A DNA stretch of 64,000 bases from assembly GCF_001245615.1 (NCBI RefSeq), contig NZ_CWKH01000003.1:310001-374000 (forward strand), given 5' to 3'. The stretch is from Mycolicibacterium neworleansense (GTDB lineage: Bacteria > Actinomycetota > Actinomycetes > Mycobacteriales > Mycobacteriaceae). Made by a program: the position numbers and the translations under genes. Below the pieces are notes generated by a model, which saw only the letters and a program-made list of their open reading frames with translations, ran no database searches and was not told the DNA's origin. Shown here one piece after another: positions 57,504-64,000 of the stretch; positions within the stretch are counted from its first letter, which is position 1; each line of letters begins with the position of its first letter.

Positions 57504-59126
57504 CTACAGGGTGATCACCTCGTACGCACCATCGGCGTGACGGGCCCGGATCGTCTTCTTGTCGTATTTGCCCACGCTGGTGCGCGGCACCTGCTCGATG
57601 AACGCCCATCGCTCGGGCAGCCACCAGCGAACAACCTTGTCCGCCAGGAACTCCCGCAGTTCGGACGGCTCCGCTGATGCACCCTCGTTCAGCACCACGA
57701 CAGCCAGCGGCCGTTCCTGCCAGCGCTCGTCGGGCACCCCGACCACCGCGGCCTCCAGCACCGCCGGGTGGGCGATCAGATGGTTCTCCAATTCCACCGA
57801 GGAGATCCACTCCCCACCGGACTTGATGACGTCCTTGGCCCGGTCGGTCAGCGTCACGTAGCCCTGCTGATCGATCACACCGACGTCCCCGGTGCGCAAC
57901 CAGCCGGTGTCGAACTTCTCGGCGTCACGGTCCAGGTAGTAGGAGCCGGTGATCCACGGCCCGCGGACCTCCAGTTCGCCGACCGCCTCGCCGTCGTTGG
58001 GCAGGGGTGCGCCCGCATCGTCGACGACGCGGATCTCCACGCCGCACATCGGCCGGCCCTGGCTGACCCGCATCTCCCACTGGCGTTCGTCGGAGACGCC
58101 GGGCAGCGGCTTGGCCACGGTGGCCAGCGGCGAGGTCTCGGTCATCCCCCAGGCCTGCTGGATGTGCACGCCGTACGTCTCCTGGAACGTCCGCATCAGG
58201 GACAGCGGCACCGCAGATCCCCCGCAGGCCACCAGGCGCAGCGACGAAACGTCGTGTCCCGGATTCTTTTCCAGCCGATGCATGACGTCGTTCCAGATGG
58301 TCGGCACGGCACCGGCCAGGGTGGGGCGCTGCGATTCGATCAGCTCGATCAGCGAGGCCCCGTCCATGAAGCGGTCGGGCATCACCAGGTTGGCGCCAGC
58401 CATCAGGGCCGCATACGGCAACCCCCAGGCATTGGCGTGGAACATCGGCACGATCGGCAGCACCGAGTCGCCGCAGCTGACGTCGAGCGCGTTGGCCGTG
58501 CAGGTGTTCAGCGCATGCAGGTAGCTCGACCGGTGGCTGTACACCACGCCTTTCGGGTTACCGGTCGTGCCGCTCGTGTAACACATTGCCGCCGCGGAGT
58601 TTTCGTCGATCTCGGGCCAGTCGAATTCGGCAGGCTGCCCGGCCAGCAGCTCATCCCAGCGCAGGACGGTCACGCCGTTCAACGCGTCCACGTCGCCGTC
58701 GCCGACCACGATCACGGTGTGCACGCTGTCCAGCAGCGGCAGCACCGGGGCCAGCAGAGGCACCAGGGAGGCGTCGGCGATCACCACGCTGTCGGCGGCC
58801 TCGTTGGCGATGTAGGCGATCTGCTCCGGGGACAGCCGGATGTTGAGCGTGTGCAGCACCGCCCCCATCGCCGGCACGGCCAGGTAGGCGGCGAGGTGTT
58901 CGGTGTTGTTCCACATGAACGTGCCGACGCGTTGGTCACCGCTGACGCCGAGGCCGCGCAGGGCGTGCGCCAGTTGGGCGGCCTGGCCGCCCAACTCCCG
59001 GTAGCTGATCGTGCGATAGCGACCTTGGCCGACGGCGGTGGTCACGGTCCGGTCGCCGTTGATTCCGCAGGCGTGCCGCAGTATCGCGGTGATCGTCAAC
59101 GGCCAGTTCTGCATCGTGCTGTTCAC
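57504..59126 (-). CDS. fadD14: Fatty-acid-CoA ligase FadD14
   Basis: A 540-aa adenylate-forming ligase. The AMP-binding P-loop is YTSGTTGNPKGV, followed by QQAWGMTETSPL, the hinge region TGDVGVIDQQGYVTLTDRAKD and the catalytic C-terminal lysine in VPRTSVGKYDKK. It activates a medium- or long-chain acid to its CoA ester. It matches Rv1058. The GTG is 7 nt after TACCAT, a good -10, so the transcript is probably leaderless; ATG 59114 is an alternative. Confidence 0.94.
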   Translation of the reverse strand: MNSTMQNWPLTITAILRHACGINGDRTVTTAVGQGRYRTISYRELGGQAAQLAHALRGLGVSGDQRVGTFMWNNTEHLAAYLAVPAMGAVLHTLNIRLSPEQIAYIANEAADSVVIADASLVPLLAPVLPLLDSVHTVIVVGDGDVDALNGVTVLRWDELLAGQPAEFDWPEIDENSAAAMCYTSGTTGNPKGVVYSHRSSYLHALNTCTANALDVSCGDSVLPIVPMFHANAWGLPYAALMAGANLVMPDRFMDGASLIELIESQRPTLAGAVPTIWNDVMHRLEKNPGHDVSSLRLVACGGSAVPLSLMRTFQETYGVHIQQAWGMTETSPLATVAKPLPGVSDERQWEMRVSQGRPMCGVEIRVVDDAGAPLPNDGEAVGELEVRGPWITGSYYLDRDAEKFDTGWLRTGDVGVIDQQGYVTLTDRAKDVIKSGGEWISSVELENHLIAHPAVLEAAVVGVPDERWQERPLAVVVLNEGASAEPSELREFLADKVVRWWLPERWAFIEQVPRTSVGKYDKKTIRARHADGAYEVITL

Positions 59127-59133
59127 GGGCGCG

Positions 59134-59139
59134 ATGGTA
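59134..59139 (-). promoter_or_regulatory. -10 box for leaderless fadD14
   Basis: TACCAT on the minus strand fits TANNNT and lies 7 nt before the fadD14 GTG. Confidence 0.55.
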
Positions 59140-59234
59140 TGCGCTCACCGCGCAGCGCCGGCGGGAACGAATCGAATTCCCCGAACGATGTATGTAGGGA
59201 AAGATGAAGCGGTAACGACGAGAGGGCGAGACCG

Positions 59235-59546
59235 ATGCGCATGAAATGGTCCCTGGCGGCAGTCGCGATGGCTGTATTCGGGGTGATCGGCGCGTCGTCC
59301 GCGGTGGCCTCTGCCGAGGAATCCGCCCAGGATGTGATCAACCGCCTGCAGTCCGAGGGCTACACCGTCACCATCGACAAGATCGGCACCGCGCCGCTGA
59401 ATCAGTGCACGGTGACCAGCGTGCGCAACCCTCAGCAGGTCAGCCAGTTGGTGCCGTATGTCGGGCCGGGTCTCGGCGGTGACCGGATCCTGGTGCCGTC
59501 GATCACCAGCCGGACCGTGTCGGTGTCGCTCAACTGCCAGCGCTGA
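59235..59546 (+). CDS. Small exported two-cysteine protein A
   Basis: A 103-aa protein with a signal peptide (core ~5-22, cleavage near ASA-EES) and a mature domain of ~76 residues with two Cys (LNQCTVTSV and SLNCQR). The conserved-looking block is QSEGYTVTIDKIGTAPLNQC. It is paralogous to the convergent gene next to it. This type is common in mycobacteria, and its function is unknown. The ATG at 59235 follows AACGACGAGAGGGCGAGACCG; Shine-Dalgarno GAGAGGG is within range. Confidence 0.85.
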   Translation: MRMKWSLAAVAMAVFGVIGASSAVASAEESAQDVINRLQSEGYTVTIDKIGTAPLNQCTVTSVRNPQQVSQLVPYVGPGLGGDRILVPSITSRTVSVSLNCQR

Positions 59547-59549
59547 GGC

Positions 59550-59864
59550 TCACCTGGAGCAGTCCAGTGACACCGTGATGGTGCGTCGTACCACCACGGG
59601 CACCAGGTCGAAATCCTTCTTGCCGTTCTTGCCGAACCGTTCGACCCGGATGAGTCTGGTCTGGGTCTGCGGGTTGCGGACGCTGGTGACGATGCACTGA
59701 TCGAGTGGTGCGCTGCCTACCCGGTCGATGTTGACCTGAAATCCCTCGGCTTCCAGTTGGCCGATGGTGACGACCGGCGAATCGGCATATGCCGGGCCGG
59801 CGGTTGCCAGAAATGTGCCTATTGCCGCCCCCGACGCGGCCAGCATGACGATTGGTGATCGCAT
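59550..59864 (-). CDS. Small exported two-cysteine protein B
   Basis: A 104-aa exported protein with signal peptide (core ~6-22, cleavage near AYA-DS). The mature domain is built like its neighbour: EAEGFQVNIDRVGSAPLDQC, IVTSVRNPQTQTR and a final VSLDCSR. Both Cys are kept. The genes are convergent with 3 bp between stops, so this is an inverted paralogous pair. The ATG at 59864 is chosen because it starts a normal signal peptide; the GTG at 59894 is the other option. Confidence 0.82.
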   Translation of the reverse strand: MRSPIVMLAASGAAIGTFLATAGPAYADSPVVTIGQLEAEGFQVNIDRVGSAPLDQCIVTSVRNPQTQTRLIRVERFGKNGKKDFDLVPVVVRRTITVSLDCSR

Positions 59865-59953
59865 GACCGTGTCTTCTTTCTTCTCTTCTCGCACTCACTT
59901 TTTCGGCGATGTCCTGCCCGTTGTTACGAGACACGGCCGGGTGCGGTTCAACG

Positions 59954-59990
59954 CAAGAGGCCCGGCCGGGTATACCGGCCGGGCCTCTTG
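59954..59990 (-). terminator. Terminator hairpin after dctA
   Basis: Perfect 16-bp stem: CAAGAGGCCCGGCCGG (59954-59969) and its complement (59975-59990) around GTATA. It lies 9 bp beyond the dctA stop. Confidence 0.85.
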
Positions 59991-59999
59991 AATGTCCGC

Positions 60000-61361
60000 T
60001 CAGGCGGGGGCGGGTTCGCGGGTGCGGTCGGCGTGGTCGTCGACCATGGTGAGTTCGTCGAACGGATCGTCGCCGCGCAGCACCGCATCGACCTTGGCCT
60101 TGTCCACGGTGTGTGTCCAGGAGCCGACGAGCAAGGTGGCCACCGCATTGCCGGAGAAGTTGGTCACCGCGCGGGCTTCGGACATGAACCGGTCGATCCC
60201 GACGATCAGCCCGACTCCGTCGAGCAGATCGGGACGATGGGCCTGCAGACCGCCGGCCAGCGTGGCCAACCCGGCGCCTGTCACACCGGCGGCTCCCTTC
60301 GACGCGACGATCATGAACACCAGCAGGCCGATCTGCTGCCCGACGGACATCGGGGCGCTCAGCGCGTCGGCGATGAACAGCGCCGCCATCGTCAGGTAGA
60401 TCGCGGTGCCGTCGAGGTTGAACGAATAACCGGTTGGCACAACGACTCCGACGGTGCTGCGGTCGACGCCCAGGTGCTCCATCTTGGCGATGAGACGCGG
60501 CAGCGCCGACTCCGACGACGACGTCGAGAAGATCAGCAGGTATTCGCGGGCCAGATAGCGCACCAGCTTGAAGATGGATACCCCCGACACCGCACGCAGG
60601 AGGATGCCGAGCACGCCGAACACGAACAGCACGCAGGTCACGTAGAAGCCCAGCATCAGGGTGAGCAGCTGGGTGACCGCGGTCCAGCCGGTCTGCCCGA
60701 CGACGTTGGCGATCGCGCCGAACGCACCGATCGGCGCCAGCCACAGGATCATGATCAGCACCTTGAACACGAGCTTCTGCAGGTGCTCGATGCCGCGCAG
60801 GATCGGTTCACCGGAGCTGCCCATGGCCTGCAGGGCGAACCCGACCAGCAGCGCCACGAACAGGGCCTGAAGCACGCTGCCTTCGGTCAATGCCGAGAAC
60901 AGTGTCTCCGGGATGATGCCCTGGACGAAGTCCATCAGTCCGCCGGCCTCGTGTGCCTTCTCGGCCAGCTCGGCGCCCTTGCCCGCCGAACTCTCCGACA
61001 GGTGCATGCCGCTGCCGGGGTGGATCAGATTGCCTACCAGCAGACCGATGGTCAGCGCGATCGTCGACATGGCCAGGAAGTAGCCGAAGGCCAGGCCACC
61101 GACCTTCCCGACGGTGGCGGCCTTACGGACCGAGCCGATGCCCAGCACGATCGTGCAGAAGATGATGGGGCCGATCATCATCTTGATCAGGTTGACGAAC
61201 ATGGTGCCGAGCACGCCGACGCTCTTGCCGACCTCGGGTGCCACGAGTCCGACCACGACGCCCAGGACGACGGCCGCGATGACCGCGATGTAGAGCCAGT
61301 GCGTGCGGTCGCGACGACGCGGGGGCGCCGGCTCCGGGTGCGGCTCAGCGGTGACGCTCAT
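60000..61361 (-). CDS. dctA: C4-dicarboxylate transporter DctA (DAACS symporter)
   Basis: A 453-aa dicarboxylate/amino acid:cation symporter. Substrate and cation motifs are IFSTSSSESALPRL (serine-rich HP1 tip), GYSFNLDGTAIYLTMA (the NxDGT motif) and AVTNFSGNAVATLLV. Eight helices plus two hairpins are expected. It imports succinate, fumarate or malate. A CitA/DcuS-type sensor kinase and response regulator lie 0.6 kb away, the classical partner of such transporters. A strong hairpin follows the stop. Confidence 0.93.
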   Translation of the reverse strand: MSVTAEPHPEPAPPRRRDRTHWLYIAVIAAVVLGVVVGLVAPEVGKSVGVLGTMFVNLIKMMIGPIIFCTIVLGIGSVRKAATVGKVGGLAFGYFLAMSTIALTIGLLVGNLIHPGSGMHLSESSAGKGAELAEKAHEAGGLMDFVQGIIPETLFSALTEGSVLQALFVALLVGFALQAMGSSGEPILRGIEHLQKLVFKVLIMILWLAPIGAFGAIANVVGQTGWTAVTQLLTLMLGFYVTCVLFVFGVLGILLRAVSGVSIFKLVRYLAREYLLIFSTSSSESALPRLIAKMEHLGVDRSTVGVVVPTGYSFNLDGTAIYLTMAALFIADALSAPMSVGQQIGLLVFMIVASKGAAGVTGAGLATLAGGLQAHRPDLLDGVGLIVGIDRFMSEARAVTNFSGNAVATLLVGSWTHTVDKAKVDAVLRGDDPFDELTMVDDHADRTREPAPA

Positions 61362-61476
61362 CGGTTCAACCTCCAGTTCGGTCCGGTACGGCAGGAAATG
61401 CGCTTACCTGCACCTTCGACCATAGGGTGAGCCAGGTCACGTTTTAGTTCATTGTGTTCACGCAGCGATTGGCTGC

Positions 61477-61743
61477 TCAGATGCCCGTGCAGAGCGAGAC
61501 GAACGGGATCGGCGCGCAGATGCCCACGGAGAAGTAGGGCGTGATGTCGCCGTTCCACGCCGGCGGAGGTGGCGGCGGGGGCGGTGGCAAGGGGGCGGCC
61601 ACGCAGGAGTTGGTGGGCGGGTCGAACACGGTGCCCGCACCGCATTCGGCAGCGTTGCCGACCGCCGGGGAAATCGCCGTCACAACTGCCAGTGACGCAA
61701 CCGCGGCCATGATGATGGTTGTCAAGCGATGAATGGCGCCCAT
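61477..61743 (-). CDS. Small exported proline-rich cysteine-containing protein
   Basis: An 88-aa protein with signal peptide (core ~8-28, cleavage near GNA-AE). A Cys pair flanks AECGAGTVFDPPTNSCVAAP. Then come nine consecutive prolines and a C-terminal segment with two more Cys (VGICAPIPFVSLCTGI). The four Cys suggest two disulfides. Similar proteins are common in mycobacteria without a known role. The ATG has AAGGGAGACCTGCG upstream. It lies between dctA and the divergent sensor kinase. Confidence 0.8.
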   Translation of the reverse strand: MGAIHRLTTIIMAAVASLAVVTAISPAVGNAAECGAGTVFDPPTNSCVAAPLPPPPPPPPPAWNGDITPYFSVGICAPIPFVSLCTGI

Positions 61744-61929
61744 CGCAGGTCTCCCTTGGATCTACCCTCGACCCTGCCTACGGTCCGAGTCTACGACTGC
61801 GCGCCCTTCTGCAGCACCCCCGAATTGACGACCGAGAAGATGGCCGGGATAGCCCAGAAGAACCCCGCTACCAGCGGGTATCGGGACGATTATGTTGGTA
61901 GTTCGTACGTTCGCACTCCCGGAGGTGTT

Positions 61930-63489
61930 GTGGCGCGTTGGTTGCGGCGGCTGTCATTGCGGGCCTGGCCGCGCTCGCTGGCCGGTCAGGCCATCGCGCT
62001 GCAGGTCCTGGTGGTCGCGGTGGTGGTGCTGGCCGGCACCGCACTGGCCCTTCTCGATGCCCGCCGCGACGGTGAAGATGCGGCTCGCCAGCAGGTGATC
62101 GGCATCGCCACCGCCCTGGCCGATGCCCCCTCGACCGCGGCGGCCATCGAATCGGGTACTGCGACAGAGGTTTTGCAGCCGGTGACCGAGGCGGTTCGCA
62201 CCGGCACCGACATCGCGTTCATCACGATCATGGCGCCGGACGGAATCCGGTTCACCCACACCGATCCGCGCCAGATCGGCGGCCACTACCTGGGCACGGT
62301 GGAGCCCGCGCTGCGCGGTGAGACATTCAGCGAGGTCTACACCGGGACGCTGGGCCCGTCGGTGCGTGCGGTCGCACCGGTGCGTGGCCGCGACGGACGT
62401 GTCGTTGGCATGGTGTCGGCGGGGATCACCCAGCAGACGCTGGGGCAGCGCTGGCGCGCGCAGATTCCGGCGATTGCCGCGATAACCGCTGCCGCACTAG
62501 GGGTTTCGCTGATCGGCGGCTGGGCGATCCGGCGTAGGTTGCTGCGCCAGACTCGGGGTCTGCGGCCCGACGAATTGCGGGTCATGTACGACCACCATGA
62601 TGCGATCCTGCATTCGGTGTCCGAGGGGCTGATCGTGATCGACCGCGACGGTGTGGCACTGGCCAACGATGAAGCGCGCCGGCTGCTGGGGCTGGCCTCC
62701 GGGCCCGTGCGCATGCAGGACCTGCCGGAGTTTCTCCGCAGCGCCGACCCCGGGGTGCGCGACGAACTGCATGTCACCGGCGACCGGGTGCTGGTGGTCA
62801 ACCGCGCCTGCGTCGCAGGCTCCGGTGCCGAGGTCGTCACGATCCGTGATCGGACCGAACTCCAGGGCGCCCTGGGCGAACTCAGCTCGCTTCAGGTCCT
62901 GGCCGACTCGTTGCGGGCACAGGCACACGAGTCGGCCAACAAGTTGCACACCGTGGTCACCATGGTCGAGATGGGCCGCCCCGAGGACGCGGTGCGGTTC
63001 GCCACCAGCGAGCTGGAGTTGTCGCAGCGGCTGGTGGACCGGCTGTCGGCGGCCGTCGGCGAACCCGCTCTGGTGGCCCTGCTTCTCGGCAAGACGGCAC
63101 AGGCCGACGAGCGCGGCATCGCCCTGACCGTCACCGAGGACACCCAGCTGGCCGCCGACGCCGCGCTCACCGGGCAGGAGATGGTGACGGTGCTGGGCAA
63201 TCTCATCGACAACGCGATGGATGCCTGCGACCGCGAGGATCCGTGGGTCGAGGTCACGGTCAGCCAGGACGACCGCGAGTTGTTGATCCGGGTGGCCGAC
63301 AGCGGGCCGGGAATGGATCCGTCCACGTTCGAGAAAGCCATGCAGCGTGGCTATTCGACGAAATCGGTGTCGTCTGGTCATGGCCTGGGTCTGGCGCTGG
63401 TCGCGCAGACGGTGAAACGGCACGGCGGAACGCTGCGGGCCGACGTCACGTACGGTTCGGTGGTGACCGCGACGGTGCCGCGCCGATGA
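61930..63489 (+). CDS. CitA/DcuS-type sensor histidine kinase
   Basis: A 519-aa two-component sensor. Helix 1 is at ~20-42, a periplasmic Cache/PAS domain spans ~43-175 with the carboxylate-binding motif RFTHTDPRQIGGHY, and helix 2 is at ~180-200. A cytosolic PAS follows (~215-320). The phosphoacceptor His333 is in QAHESANKLHTVV. The ATPase has N-box NLIDNAMDA and G-boxes DSGPGM and GHGLGL. This family senses citrate or C4-dicarboxylates. GTG start with GGAGG 4 nt upstream. Its neighbour dctA is the likely target. Confidence 0.93.
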   Translation: MARWLRRLSLRAWPRSLAGQAIALQVLVVAVVVLAGTALALLDARRDGEDAARQQVIGIATALADAPSTAAAIESGTATEVLQPVTEAVRTGTDIAFITIMAPDGIRFTHTDPRQIGGHYLGTVEPALRGETFSEVYTGTLGPSVRAVAPVRGRDGRVVGMVSAGITQQTLGQRWRAQIPAIAAITAAALGVSLIGGWAIRRRLLRQTRGLRPDELRVMYDHHDAILHSVSEGLIVIDRDGVALANDEARRLLGLASGPVRMQDLPEFLRSADPGVRDELHVTGDRVLVVNRACVAGSGAEVVTIRDRTELQGALGELSSLQVLADSLRAQAHESANKLHTVVTMVEMGRPEDAVRFATSELELSQRLVDRLSAAVGEPALVALLLGKTAQADERGIALTVTEDTQLAADAALTGQEMVTVLGNLIDNAMDACDREDPWVEVTVSQDDRELLIRVADSGPGMDPSTFEKAMQRGYSTKSVSSGHGLGLALVAQTVKRHGGTLRADVTYGSVVTATVPRR

Positions 63490-64000
63490 TCAAGGTTCTG
63501 ATCGTGGAGGACGATCCGCTGATCGCCGAGGCCCATCAGGCCTATCTCGGACGCCTGGAAGGGTTCTCGGTGGCCGCGGTGGCACACACCGCGCGCGATG
63601 CCATGCGGGTGGCGGCAGCGGCCGCCGCGGCCGAGCATCCGATCGATCTGGTGCTTCTGGACATCGGATTGCCCGACGCCAGCGGAATCTCGTTGGCGTC
63701 CGGCCTGTCCGGGTTGCGGCCGGCCCCGGACATCATCGCCATCACTTCCGAACGCGATCTGGAGATGGTGCGCGCCGCGGTGGCCCATGGCGCCCTGGCC
63801 TACCTGCTCAAGCCGTTCGCCTTCGCGGCGTTTCGCGACCGGCTGGAACGCTACCGGCGCTACCGCTCGGCGCTGCCGTCAGGAACCGATGCCGCGAGCC
63901 AGGCTGAGGTCGACCGGGCCCTGGCCGAATTGCGGGTCGCCACCGAGAAGTCCACCGCCCCCAAAGGCGCTGCGCCGCAGACCACCGAGGACATCGCCGC
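63486..64000 (+). CDS. CitB/DcuR-type response regulator (3' end beyond the window)
   Basis: The ATG overlaps the sensor stop (ATGA), so the pair is coupled. The receiver domain shows acidic IVEDDP, phospho-acceptor Asp59 in LVLLDIGLPD and the conserved Lys in YLLKPFAF. The linker and presumed DNA-binding domain begin at the window end. The family usually ends in an HTH and regulates dicarboxylate or citrate uptake genes; dctA nearby is the obvious candidate. Confidence 0.92.
   Translation, partial: MIKVLIVEDDPLIAEAHQAYLGRLEGFSVAAVAHTARDAMRVAAAAAAAEHPIDLVLLDIGLPDASGISLASGLSGLRPAPDIIAITSERDLEMVRAAVAHGALAYLLKPFAFAAFRDRLERYRRYRSALPSGTDAASQAEVDRALAELRVATEKSTAPKGAAPQTTEDIA

Noticed and set aside
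59988..61430. 480-aa plus-strand open frame across dctA
   Set aside because: Antisense to a clear transporter, with the same His/Asp/Gln-rich shadow composition.

Overview
This window reads as the chromosome of a rapid-growing mycobacterium (Mycolicibacterium type). Base composition is high-GC throughout and genes are densely packed. The content is typically mycobacterial: mycothiol S-conjugate amidase, DevR/DevS dormancy regulators, FadD/FadA/EchA lipid enzymes, DesA2, LpqV and many small exported proteins. From memory, the order of most genes from about 5.2 kb to 59 kb mirrors, inverted, the Mycobacterium tuberculosis stretch Rv1101c-Rv1058. Breaks in that synteny mark the accessory parts: a catabolic block at the left edge, the DevRS block at 10.5-14.9 kb, a set of membrane and exported proteins around 20-26 kb, and the dicarboxylate block at the right edge.

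Left edge (0-5.1 kb): a partial TetR regulator diverges from a cytochrome P450. A tightly overlapping trio of SDR-type oxidoreductases follows; a KstR-like operator precedes the first, and the third is frameshifted. From 5.2 to 10.4 kb come an AI-2E family membrane protein, a dienelactone-hydrolase-like protein, a DUF4245 protein, GlpX and fumarase, closed by a textbook terminator. From 10.5 to 14.9 kb a minus-strand dormancy cluster encodes an Acg-type nitroreductase, a UspA-like protein, DevR, a PPOX-fold protein and DevS, with two good DevR boxes.

From 15 to 23.3 kb the conserved backbone resumes: polysaccharide deacetylase, PhoAT-PhoH2, DesA2, an unusually long GlyA, a pair of Trp/Gly-rich exported paralogues, a DUF885 protein and CoaA. 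From 23.3 to 26.4 kb lie an unknown protein, two tandem four-helix membrane paralogues and an orphan polytopic protein. From 26.4 to 41.7 kb come a short-chain cis-prenyltransferase, a hemolysin III family protein, a ketosteroid-isomerase-like protein, a DUF255 protein, Mca, GreA with a structured leader, a GPP34 protein, MetB, two Pro-rich membrane proteins, Cbs, LipU, an SGNH hydrolase and FadA3.

From 41.7 to 53.4 kb there are a DUF559 nuclease-like protein flanked by hairpin elements, a Bax-inhibitor-1 homologue, EchA9/EchA8, a membrane alpha/beta hydrolase, a cysteine dioxygenase-rhodanese operon, LpqV, a SulP transporter, two patatins and a class II amidotransferase. The cysteine dioxygenase operon is preceded by a tiny reading frame ending in Cys codons that looks like a cysteine-sensing attenuator. 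From 53.4 to 59.1 kb are a Zn alcohol dehydrogenase, a DapB-fold oxidoreductase under a second KstR-like site, a tiny membrane protein, an SCP2-type thiolase and FadD14; this suggests sterol or lipid-side-chain oxidation. From 59.2 kb to the end are two convergent exported paralogues, DctA, a small exported Pro-rich protein, and a CitA/DcuS-like sensor kinase with its response regulator cut by the window edge.

The most noteworthy items are the candidate Cys-responsive leader, the small unlisted genes (phoAT, a 45-aa membrane protein), the paralogous exported families, the recurring long hairpins, the greA leader fold and the broken SDR gene.
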